Of a DNA stretch of 64,000 nt, positions 44,935 through 52,913 are shown in pieces. This stretch comes from Paraburkholderia caffeinilytica (GTDB lineage Bacteria > Pseudomonadota > Gammaproteobacteria > Burkholderiales > Burkholderiaceae). Position 1 is the stretch's first letter. The number at the start of each line of letters is the position of its first letter. The position numbers were made by a program, and so were the translations under genes. The notes below the pieces were generated by a model. The model had not been told where the DNA came from. It was given only the letters and a program-made list of their open reading frames with translations, and did not search any database. The stretch spans positions 1,984,001 to 2,048,000 of the forward strand of contig NZ_CP031466.1 in the NCBI RefSeq assembly GCF_003368325.1, given 5' to 3'.

Positions 44935-46119
44935 ATGAGTTCATCGAGCGACATCGAAAAACTATTCGACCATTTTGGCGGCGACGCCAGCGCGTACCAG
45001 GAAATCGGCCGCGAAAACGAAGCGCGGTCGGCGCGCACACGCTGGCCGTTGCTGGTGACGCTGGATCTGACACCGCCGGCGATTCCGGCCATCGTGCGAC
45101 GCCGGGAGGTTGTCGGCGAGGCATCGGCGCAAGACACGGCGCCTGCCGTCGACCGTCAGGACACGACGCCCAAAGACGCCGCTTCGGTCACGCGTGCGAA
45201 AGCACCGCTGTTCACGCGCTCGCATCGGCGGGACATTCCGCCGGTCGCCGTCTCCGTTCAGCCCGCCGCGCCGCGCGGCGCCTCGCGTTTCGGCGCGCTC
45301 GAAACGAACGATGACGCCGCGGCGCCAGTTGCACAAGCCGCGCCGGCGGCAGCGGGGATCGAGGCGGTGACGCCGGTGGCCACGGAGGCTGCGGCCAGCC
45401 TCGCCCCGGCACAGATGGCGCCGGTTGCCGCCGCGCCGATTCCGCCCGTTATGCCGACGGCGAGTATTCCGCCGGTAGCCCAGTTCCGCACGCCGGCGAT
45501 GCCGGCGTCGCAACCTATGGCGAACACGCCGTCGACCGCAGCAACGCCGCACGCCGACATCCCTGCCCTCACGCCACGCGCCATTGCACCGGCACCGATC
45601 TCCGAACCCGCGCCGACATGGGCGCAAGCGCCCGTCTCCGCATCCGCGCCGACATGGGCGCAAGCACCCGTCTCCGCACCCACACCGACGTGGACGCAGG
45701 CACCGGTCTCCGCATCCGCACCGACGTGGGCGCAGGCACCGGTCTCCGCATCCGCACCGACGTGGGCGCAAGCACCCGCCTCCGCACCCGCGCCGACATG
45801 GACACAAGCGCCCGCCCCGGCATGGGCGCAAGCCCCCGCCCAGGCGCCCGCCCCAGCATGGGCGCAAGCCCCCACCCACACAACTGCGCCGGCGGCACCG
45901 AAGCCGCCCGCTTCGATCCTCGGCAAACTGTTCGCCCGGGAACCCAACCTCGCACAGGCGCCCGCCGCGCCCGCCGGCGAATCCGCGCCGCTGCAATCGG
46001 TCTTCAACCGTCTGCGCGGCACGCCTGCTCAAACGGCTGCCGTGCCGGCCGCCGCGCCGCGCGCCGCCCCGCCGGCCGCCTCCAACTCGTGGCTGGTCAA
46101 CGGCCCTCGTCGCTCATGA
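44935..46119 (+). CDS. bcsP: BcsP-type cellulose biosynthesis protein with BcsR-like N-terminus
   Basis: A 394-residue protein. The first ~25 residues (SSSDIEKLFDHFGGDASAYQEIGRE) match the BcsR/BcsP motif (DIxxLxxHFGGDxxxYQEI), which binds the BcsQ ATPase in E. coli. The rest is disordered and Ala/Pro-rich. From about residue 228 to 315 lies a tract of near-identical units SAPTWAQAPVSA, encoded by a 36-base repeat. A short C-terminal conserved-looking block follows (ILGKLFAREPNL, LQSVFNRLRGTP, SNSWLVNGPRRS). The stop overlaps the bcsQ start (ATGA). In alpha/beta-proteobacteria BcsP is a proposed organiser of the synthase complexes at the inner membrane. Confidence 0.88.
   Translation: MSSSSDIEKLFDHFGGDASAYQEIGRENEARSARTRWPLLVTLDLTPPAIPAIVRRREVVGEASAQDTAPAVDRQDTTPKDAASVTRAKAPLFTRSHRRDIPPVAVSVQPAAPRGASRFGALETNDDAAAPVAQAAPAAAGIEAVTPVATEAAASLAPAQMAPVAAAPIPPVMPTASIPPVAQFRTPAMPASQPMANTPSTAATPHADIPALTPRAIAPAPISEPAPTWAQAPVSASAPTWAQAPVSAPTPTWTQAPVSASAPTWAQAPVSASAPTWAQAPASAPAPTWTQAPAPAWAQAPAQAPAPAWAQAPTHTTAPAAPKPPASILGKLFAREPNLAQAPAAPAGESAPLQSVFNRLRGTPAQTAAVPAAAPRAAPPAASNSWLVNGPRRS
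45607..45880 (+). repeat. 36-base tandem repeats inside bcsP
   Basis: Starting at 45616 a 36-base unit (core ACATGGGCGCAAGC...CGTCTCCGC) recurs about six times at exact 36-base spacing (45616, 45652, ...). It is followed by shorter, rearranged copies to about 45880. All keep the reading frame. The high identity at DNA level indicates recent expansion rather than only protein-level selection. Confidence 0.9.
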
Positions 46120-46904
46120 AAGTCATTGCGGTCGTGTCCGCCAAAGGCGGGGTCGGTAAAACCACCCTCGCCGCCAATCTCGCTTCCGTACTGGCCGCCA
46201 GCGGCCGGCGCGTGATTGCCCTCGACCTCGATCCGCAAAACGCACTGCGTCTGCATTTCGGCGTGCCGCTCGACAGCATCGACGGTTTGTCGCGCGCCAC
46301 GTTGACCGGCGACCCGTGGCAATCGGTCATGTTCGACGGCGTGGACGGGGTGACCGTGCTGCCCTACGGCGCGGTGCTCGAGGAAGATCGCCGCCGCTTC
46401 GAGGCGCACATCGACCTGGAGCCGAGGTGGCTCGCACAATCGCTGCAAGCGCTGCGGCTCGACGCGTCCGACGTCGTCGTCATCGATACGCCGCCGGGTT
46501 CATCCGTGTATGTACGCACTGCGTTGTGCGCGGCCACGTTCGCGCTGAACGTGGTGCTCGCCGACGCGGCTTCGTACGCCGCCATTCCGTTGATGGAACG
46601 GCTGATTGCAGCGTATGCTGCGCCGCGCCGCGAGTTCGGCGGCGAAGGTTACGTGGTCAACCAGATCGACCAGTCGCGCCAGTTGACCAAAGACGTCCTC
46701 AAGGTTCTGCGCCAGATGCTCGGCGACAAGCTCTTCCCGGGTGTGATCCATCTGGACGAAGGCGTGAGCGAAGCGCTCGCGTGCGACACCACCCTGATTC
46801 ACTACGATCCACTCAGCCAGGCGGCCGCCGATTTTCGCTCGTGCGGCAACTGGCTCATGGCGGCGGTCGATGCGATCGCCGTCTCGCCGAGGAACGTCGC
46901 ATGA
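46116..46904 (+). CDS. bcsQ: Cellulose biosynthesis ATPase BcsQ (ParA/MinD-like)
   Basis: A 262-residue SIMIBI-class ATPase. The deviant Walker A is VSAKGGVGKTTLAANLASVLA, and a Walker A'/B region is VIALDLDPQNALRLHFG and VVVIDTPPGSSVYV. In E. coli BcsQ binds BcsR and is needed for synthase assembly and polar localisation; here the BcsR-like part is the N-terminus of BcsP. The ATG at 46116 overlaps the bcsP stop, and its own stop overlaps the bcsA start (ATGA), so translation of the three is coupled. Confidence 0.94.
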   Translation: MKVIAVVSAKGGVGKTTLAANLASVLAASGRRVIALDLDPQNALRLHFGVPLDSIDGLSRATLTGDPWQSVMFDGVDGVTVLPYGAVLEEDRRRFEAHIDLEPRWLAQSLQALRLDASDVVVIDTPPGSSVYVRTALCAATFALNVVLADAASYAAIPLMERLIAAYAAPRREFGGEGYVVNQIDQSRQLTKDVLKVLRQMLGDKLFPGVIHLDEGVSEALACDTTLIHYDPLSQAAADFRSCGNWLMAAVDAIAVSPRNVA

Positions 46905-49102
46905 GCACGCCCCAGTCGCAGGACCTCGAGGCCGGCCCATCGCGGCTCGAACGCTTCGTCGACGCCGGTTTCTGGAACAGCCGGATCGTGACGGTTCTGG
47001 TCACGCTGTTCGCGCTGACGATGCTGTACTTCGTCTTCACGGTGCCGCTCGCGTTCTACGAGCAACTGACGTTCGCGACCTGCTGCTTCGTCACCGCGCT
47101 GCTGTTCCGCCGCCTGCCCAGCCGTTACGCGACGATGGTGATGATCATGCTTTCGGTGGTCACGTCGGGCCGCTATATGTACTGGCGGCTGACCTCCACC
47201 ACGTACTGGGAACATCCGCTCGACGCCGCGTGGGGCCTGCTGCTGGTGTCGGCCGAAGTCTATTCGACCGTCGTGCTGATGCTCGGCTACTTCCAGACCG
47301 CCTGGCCGCTCAAGCGCAAGCCGATGCCGCTGCCCGCCTCGCGCGACCTGTGGCCAACCGTCGACGTCTTCATCCCGACTTACAACGAGCCGCTCTCGGT
47401 GGTGAAGCCGACCATCTACGCCGCCCTCGCGCTCGACTACCCGGCCGACAAGATTTCGATCCACGTACTCGACGACGGCCGCCGGCCCGAGTTCAAGGCG
47501 TTCTGCGAGGAAGTCGGCGTCAACTGGACGATCCGCACGCACAACCGTCACGCGAAGGCCGGCAACATCAACGAAGCCCTGAAGATCACCCAGGGCGAGT
47601 ACCTCGCGATCTTCGACTGCGATCACATTCCGACCCGCTCGTTCCTGCAGATCGGCCTCGGCTGGTTCCTGCGCGACAAGCTGCTGTCGATGCTGCAAAC
47701 GCCGCACCACTTCTTCTCGGCCGATCCGTTCGAACGCAATCTCGGCACCTTCCGCAAGGTGCCGAACGAAGGCGAACTGTTCTACGGCCTCGTGCAGGAC
47801 GGCAACGATCTGTGGAATGCGACCTTCTTCTGCGGCTCGTGCGCGCTGCTGCGCCGGACCATGGTCGAAGAGATCGGCGGCATCGCGGTGGAAACCGTCA
47901 CCGAAGACGCGCACACCGCGTTGAAGCTGCACCGCCTCGGCTACACCACCGCCTATCTGGCGATCCCGCAGGCCGCGGGTCTCGCCACCGAAAGCCTCTC
48001 CGGTCACATCGGCCAGCGGATTCGCTGGGCGCGCGGCATGACGCAGATTTTCCGCATCGACAATCCGCTGACCGGCAAAGGCTTGAAAATCGGCCAGCGG
48101 CTGTGTTATCTGAACGCGATGATGCACTTCTTCTACGGCATCCCGCGCCTCGTATTTCTCACGGCGCCGCTGTCGTATCTGTTCTTCGGCGCGCACGTGA
48201 TCGAAGCCGCCGCCAGCACGATCGCGATCTACGCCCTGCCGCACATGATGCATGCGAGCATCACCAACTCGCGCATGCAGCGCTCGTTCCGCCATTCGTT
48301 CTGGGCGGAGGTCTATGAATCGGTGCTCGCGTCGTACATCACCGCGCCGACGCTGCTCGCGCTGATCAACCCGAAACTCGGCAAGTTCAACGTGACGGCC
48401 AAAGGCGGTCAGATCGAGAAGAACTACTTCGACTGGGCGATCTCGCGGCCGTATCTGTTCCTGCTGTTGCTGAACCTGATCGGCTTCGTGGTCGGCATCG
48501 TGCATATCTATCTGAACTGGCACACCCGCAGCGTGGTGAACACGACGATCCTGAACCTCGGCTGGACCACCTACAACATGCTGATTCTCGGCGCGAGCGT
48601 GGCCGCCGCCAGCGAGCGCCGGCAGATTCGCGCGGTGCACCGCGTGGCGATGACGATGCCGGTGATGCTGAGGTTCTCGACCGGCCGCACGCTCGCCTGC
48701 GAGACCATCGACTACTCGGAAGGCGGCGTCGGCGTGGCGCTCCCCGCGAAGATCGAAGTGCCGATGCACGAACGCGTGACCGTGTCGCTGTTTCGCGGCG
48801 ACGAGGAATACGCGTTCCCCGCCACCGTCGGTTTCACGGAGCCGGGCCGCGTGGGCCTGCGCTTCTCGGCGCTGACGCGCGAGCAGGAATACGAGTTCGT
48901 CAAGACGACCTTTGCGCGCGCCGACGCGTGGACCGGCTGGGCCGAAGGGCGTCAGCAGGACACGCCGCTGCGCGGCCTGTCGCATGTGCTGACGGTCGGC
49001 GCACGCGGCATCGTGGGACTCTTCGAGCATCTTTACGCCGACCTTCGAAGCTCGATGAAAAGCCGTCCGGTGGACGTCAAGAAGCTAAAAACCAAAGACT
49101 GA
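46901..49102 (+). CDS. bcsA: Cellulose synthase catalytic subunit BcsA
   Basis: A 733-residue inner-membrane family 2 glycosyltransferase making beta-1,4-glucan from UDP-glucose and passing it through its own channel. Helices flank the GT domain. Catalytic marks are VDVFIPTYNEP, HVLDDGRRPEF (about residue 191), DCDHIP (DxD, about 239), TVTEDAHT (catalytic TED, about 334) and QRIRWARGM (QxxRW, about 372). The C-terminal PilZ domain keeps ASERRQIR (RxxxR) and TIDYSEGGVGV (DxSxxG), so c-di-GMP activation should be intact. The final ~60 residues form an amphipathic tail. It is preceded by bcsQ and followed by bcsB after three bases. Confidence 0.97.
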   Translation: MSTPQSQDLEAGPSRLERFVDAGFWNSRIVTVLVTLFALTMLYFVFTVPLAFYEQLTFATCCFVTALLFRRLPSRYATMVMIMLSVVTSGRYMYWRLTSTTYWEHPLDAAWGLLLVSAEVYSTVVLMLGYFQTAWPLKRKPMPLPASRDLWPTVDVFIPTYNEPLSVVKPTIYAALALDYPADKISIHVLDDGRRPEFKAFCEEVGVNWTIRTHNRHAKAGNINEALKITQGEYLAIFDCDHIPTRSFLQIGLGWFLRDKLLSMLQTPHHFFSADPFERNLGTFRKVPNEGELFYGLVQDGNDLWNATFFCGSCALLRRTMVEEIGGIAVETVTEDAHTALKLHRLGYTTAYLAIPQAAGLATESLSGHIGQRIRWARGMTQIFRIDNPLTGKGLKIGQRLCYLNAMMHFFYGIPRLVFLTAPLSYLFFGAHVIEAAASTIAIYALPHMMHASITNSRMQRSFRHSFWAEVYESVLASYITAPTLLALINPKLGKFNVTAKGGQIEKNYFDWAISRPYLFLLLLNLIGFVVGIVHIYLNWHTRSVVNTTILNLGWTTYNMLILGASVAAASERRQIRAVHRVAMTMPVMLRFSTGRTLACETIDYSEGGVGVALPAKIEVPMHERVTVSLFRGDEEYAFPATVGFTEPGRVGLRFSALTREQEYEFVKTTFARADAWTGWAEGRQQDTPLRGLSHVLTVGARGIVGLFEHLYADLRSSMKSRPVDVKKLKTKD

Positions 49103-49105
49103 TCT

Positions 49106-51694
49106 ATGCGCAACAGGATGGCGAAGGAAAACGTCGAACGCTCGAATCACGAGCGCAACGGGATGGAAACGGAGGCGCGTCTGTCTGGGCGCCCCCGTTC
49201 GCAACGACTGATGCGCGGGCTTGCCTGCTGGCTCGCGTTGCAGACCGCGCTGGCGGCGCCGCTGGCCTCGGCGGCCGAAGCAATCGCAGCGACTGCGACA
49301 ACCGCGGCAGCCGGCATGTCGTCCGGCGGCGCGGGTGCGTCACAAGCCGGCCAGCAAACAGCGACCCAGGGCGCGCCGGCAGCGCGCGTCGCCACCGGCG
49401 TGGGCAGCGTGCCCGCGCCAAGCGCGGCCGTTCCCTACGATCCGGGCGCGATCGCGCAAGCGCAACTGGCCACGCCCACGCCGGCGCTCGCTGCGTCGTC
49501 GGTAAAAGCCTTGGGCATCAAGACGCCGACCACCGCCGAACCGGGCACGCTGGTGCCTGGCGGCCGCCGTCAAACGCTCACGTTCGCCGCCCTTGGCGCG
49601 CGCGACCCGCTGCAACTGCGCGGCACCGACGGGCAGAACGGCGTCGCGTTCTCCGTGCGCGGCGACGAAGTGGTGACCGGCGCGATCCTGCATCTGGTCT
49701 ACAGCTACTCGCCCGCGCTGCTCTCGAATATTTCCCAGCTGAAAGTGCTGGTGAACGGCGAAGTCGCCGCGACGCTGCCCGTGCCGCACGAACAGGCCGG
49801 CATGCTGGTGGCGCGCGACGTCTCGATCGATCCGCGTTTCATCACCGAATTCAACCACCTGAACGTGCAGTTGATCGGTCACTACACGACGAGTTGCGAG
49901 GACCCGGCGAATTCCTCGCTATGGGCCACCGTCAGCAATGCGAGCTCGCTCGATCTGACCTACGCGTCGCTCGCCAGCAAGCCGGACCTGGCGGCCCTGC
50001 CGCAGCCGTTCTTCGACCGCCGCGACGTGCGCCGTCTCGAGCTGCCGTTCGTGTTCCCGCAAAAACCCGGCGCCGCGACGCTCGAAGCCGGCGGCATCGT
50101 CGCCTCCTGGTTCGGCGCGCTCGCCGGCTATCGCGGCGCGGTGTTTCCGGCGCAACTGGATAACGCGCCGCTGTCGGGCAACGCGGTGGTGTTCGCAACC
50201 GACGACCAGCGCCCGGCCGGCGTGACGATTCCGGCGATTTCCGGCCCGACCATCGCGGTGGTGGATCGCCAAGCGCCGGCGCGCGGCAAGCTGCTGCTCG
50301 TGCTCGGCCGCACCGAGGCCGAACTGAAGACCGCCGCCAAGGCGCTCGGCATCGGCCAGAACACCCTGACCGGCCCCAGCGCGACAATCACGCAGCTGAA
50401 CGAACTCATGCCGCGCGCGCCGTACGACGCGCCAAACTGGCTGCCGACCAACCGTCCGGTGCGTTTCGGCGAACTCGCCGACCCGCGCGACCTGACCGTG
50501 TCCGGCTACGACGCCGACGCCGTGCGCGTCAATCTGCGCGTGCCGCCCGATCTGTTCATGTGGCACACCCAGGGCGCACCGATCGATCTGCGCTACCGCT
50601 ATACGGTGCGGCCGCTGCGGGACCGTTCATCGCTGAACGTCAGCGTCAACGACGGCTTCGTGCAGGCGTTGCCGATTCCGGCCGAGTCCGCCTCCGTGTT
50701 CGAGCTGAGCCATTACTTCGCGCGTGTCTTGCCGGACGGGACCGCCGAGGCGCGTCGCACGGTCCATATTCCGCCGCTGCTGCTGACGCCGCGCGCCCAG
50801 GTGCGCCTGCATTTCTTCTACGACATTCCGAACACCGGCGAATGCCACGGCCGTCTGCTGGAAAACGTGGTCGGCGCCATCGATCCGAACTCGAGCATCG
50901 ACCTGTCGTCGTTCCCGCATTACATGGCGCTGCCCGATCTGGCGGCATTCGCCAACAGCGGCTTCCCGTTCACGCGGATGGCCGACCTCTCCGAGACCGC
51001 GGTGGTCTTGCCGAACGAGGCCGATTCGAGCGACTACAGCCTGTTTCTGCTGACCATGGGCCGCATGGGCGCATCGACGGGTTATCCGGTGAACGGCGTC
51101 ACCGTCGGCACCGCCGACGACGTCGACAAGTACGCCAACAAGGACCTGCTGATTTTCGGCTCGCCGGGCAAGCAACCGCTGCTGCAGCGCTGGGCCAAGT
51201 CCATGCCGTTCTCCAGCGACGGCGATTCGCGCACCTTCTCGCTCTCCGACGTGGTCTTCAAGCTCGAGGACTGGTGGCATGGCGAGCGCGGTGTCGAACG
51301 CTCGCCGGCACGCGCCGACCTGACGCTCGTGAGTTCGAACGGCGATGCGCTCCTCACCGGTTTCGAATCGCCGCTGCAGAAGAACCGCAGCGCCGTCGCG
51401 CTGGTGAGCGCGGCCGGCCAGTCGGACGCCGATCTGTCCGCCGCCCTGCTCGACGCCGACGTGCTGCAGGAGATTCAAGGCGCGATGGCCGTGATCCACG
51501 ACCGCACCGTCACCATCACATCGAACGGCGAAGCGTACTATGTCGGCCATTTGTCGCCGCAGGAGTATCTGCGCTGGGCGCTGTCGTCGCATCCGCTGTT
51601 GCTGATGCTGGGCGGCGTGCTCGCCGCGCTGATCATCGCGGGTCTCTTCTACCGGACGCTGCGGTCGATCGCCGCGCGCCGCCTCAAGGACTGA
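49106..51694 (+). CDS. bcsB: Cellulose synthase regulatory subunit BcsB
   Basis: An 862-residue periplasmic partner of BcsA anchored by one C-terminal helix (HPLLLMLGGVLAALIIAGLFYRTL). The N-terminus has a signal region (LMRGLACWLALQTALAAPLASAAEA) after about 35 residues of lead, then a low-complexity Ala-rich stretch to about 130. The carbohydrate-binding/flavodoxin-like repeats follow (TLTFAALGARDPLQLRGTDGQNGVAFSVRGDEVVTGAILHLVYSYSPAL, TIAVVDRQAPARGKLLLVLGRT). The long lead suggests that a later start (for example ATG 49163) may be used. BcsB guides the emerging chain and stabilises BcsA. The annotated name as c-di-GMP-binding protein is historical; binding is in BcsA. Confidence 0.94.
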   Translation: MRNRMAKENVERSNHERNGMETEARLSGRPRSQRLMRGLACWLALQTALAAPLASAAEAIAATATTAAAGMSSGGAGASQAGQQTATQGAPAARVATGVGSVPAPSAAVPYDPGAIAQAQLATPTPALAASSVKALGIKTPTTAEPGTLVPGGRRQTLTFAALGARDPLQLRGTDGQNGVAFSVRGDEVVTGAILHLVYSYSPALLSNISQLKVLVNGEVAATLPVPHEQAGMLVARDVSIDPRFITEFNHLNVQLIGHYTTSCEDPANSSLWATVSNASSLDLTYASLASKPDLAALPQPFFDRRDVRRLELPFVFPQKPGAATLEAGGIVASWFGALAGYRGAVFPAQLDNAPLSGNAVVFATDDQRPAGVTIPAISGPTIAVVDRQAPARGKLLLVLGRTEAELKTAAKALGIGQNTLTGPSATITQLNELMPRAPYDAPNWLPTNRPVRFGELADPRDLTVSGYDADAVRVNLRVPPDLFMWHTQGAPIDLRYRYTVRPLRDRSSLNVSVNDGFVQALPIPAESASVFELSHYFARVLPDGTAEARRTVHIPPLLLTPRAQVRLHFFYDIPNTGECHGRLLENVVGAIDPNSSIDLSSFPHYMALPDLAAFANSGFPFTRMADLSETAVVLPNEADSSDYSLFLLTMGRMGASTGYPVNGVTVGTADDVDKYANKDLLIFGSPGKQPLLQRWAKSMPFSSDGDSRTFSLSDVVFKLEDWWHGERGVERSPARADLTLVSSNGDALLTGFESPLQKNRSAVALVSAAGQSDADLSAALLDADVLQEIQGAMAVIHDRTVTITSNGEAYYVGHLSPQEYLRWALSSHPLLLMLGGVLAALIIAGLFYRTLRSIAARRLKD

Positions 51695-51704
51695 TAGGAC
51701 GGGT

Positions 51705-52913
51705 ATGCGGGTTCGAATCAACAAGACACGCGTGGCGCTGACACTCGGGCTTGGCTTTGGCCTCGTCCTCGCGGCGGCCACGTGTTTTGCCAATATCACC
51801 AAAGTGACCCAGGCCACGTCGACGCCGGCCCAGGGAGGGGCGTGCAACACCGACTGGCCGGCGTATCGCATCTTCGTCGAACACTTCGTGCAGGCCGATG
51901 GCCGCGTAATCGATTACTCCTCGCCGACGCTGAAAACCACCTCGGAAGGCCAGTCGTACGGCCTGTTCTTCGCGCTGGTCGCGAACGACCGCGCGACCTT
52001 CGACCGGCTCCTGAACTGGACCCGCACCAATCTCGCGGGCAATCAGTTCGATCCGCAAAACGTGCGGCTGCCAGCGTGGCTCTGGGGCAAGAAGCCGGAC
52101 GGCTCGTTCGGCGTGCTCGACCAGAATTCCGCGTCCGACTCCGACCTGTGGATCGCCTACGATCTGCTGCAAGCCGGCCGTCTGTGGCATGAGGCGAGTT
52201 ATACGCAACTCGGCGAGGCGCTCGCCGCACAAATCGCGCGCCAGGAAATGACCACGCTGCCGGGCGTCGGCCCGATGCTCCTGCCCGGCCCGCAAGGCTT
52301 CAGGAATGGCGGCGTGACGCGTCTGAATCCGAGCTACCTGCCGTTGCCGGTGCTGCGCGCGCTTGCCAAAGACCTGCCGAACGGTCCGTGGGCCAAGCTC
52401 GCGGACAGCACCTACAAGCTAATCAAGACCACCGCGCCGCAAGGCTTCGCGCCCGACTGGGCAGCGTGGCAGAACGGCCAGTTCATGGTCGATCCGAAAG
52501 AAGGCGACACCGGCAGCTACGACGCGATCCGCGTCTATCTGTGGGCCGGGCTCGCCTCGCCCGCCGACCCGCTAGCGAAACCCTGGCTCGCGGCGCTCGG
52601 CGGCATGCGCGCGAAAGTTGCGCAAACCGGCATTCCGCCCGAGAAGGTGTCGTCGACCACCGGCACGGCGAGCGGCGAAGGACCGTTGAGCTACTGGGGC
52701 GCGCTCGCGCCGTACTTCAAGGCGCTCGACGACGAGCGCGGGCTCGGCCTCGCGCGTACGCATCTCACGGCGCTCGACACCCATGTGCCGGGCCGCGAAC
52801 CTGTTTATTACGATCGTGTGCTGGGCTTGTTCGGCACCGGATTCATCGACGGCCGCTATCGTTTCGACGAAGCCGGCCGTCTCGTGCCGAGTTGGAGAAA
52901 TGCATGCGATTGA
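51705..52913 (+). CDS. bcsZ: Periplasmic endo-1,4-beta-glucanase BcsZ (GH8)
   Basis: A 402-residue family 8 glycoside hydrolase with a signal peptide (MRVRINKTRVALTLGLGFGLVLAAATCFA). The catalytic acid Glu is in KTTSEGQSYGLFFALVANDR, and the base region is NSASDSDLWIAYDLLQAGRLW, both standard for BcsZ. The C-terminal VPGREPVYYDRVLGLFGTGFIDGRYRFDEAGRLVP closes the (alpha/alpha)6 barrel. BcsZ trims or releases tangled glucan chains and is required for normal cellulose output. It starts 10 bases after bcsB and overlaps bcsC by 10 bases. Confidence 0.96.
   Translation: MRVRINKTRVALTLGLGFGLVLAAATCFANITKVTQATSTPAQGGACNTDWPAYRIFVEHFVQADGRVIDYSSPTLKTTSEGQSYGLFFALVANDRATFDRLLNWTRTNLAGNQFDPQNVRLPAWLWGKKPDGSFGVLDQNSASDSDLWIAYDLLQAGRLWHEASYTQLGEALAAQIARQEMTTLPGVGPMLLPGPQGFRNGGVTRLNPSYLPLPVLRALAKDLPNGPWAKLADSTYKLIKTTAPQGFAPDWAAWQNGQFMVDPKEGDTGSYDAIRVYLWAGLASPADPLAKPWLAALGGMRAKVAQTGIPPEKVSSTTGTASGEGPLSYWGALAPYFKALDDERGLGLARTHLTALDTHVPGREPVYYDRVLGLFGTGFIDGRYRFDEAGRLVPSWRNACD

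Noticed and set aside
46802..49030. 742-codon open frame on the - strand across bcsA
   Set aside because: It is antisense to bcsA, which has every catalytic motif. The minus-strand product is His/Arg/Glu-rich with no domain.
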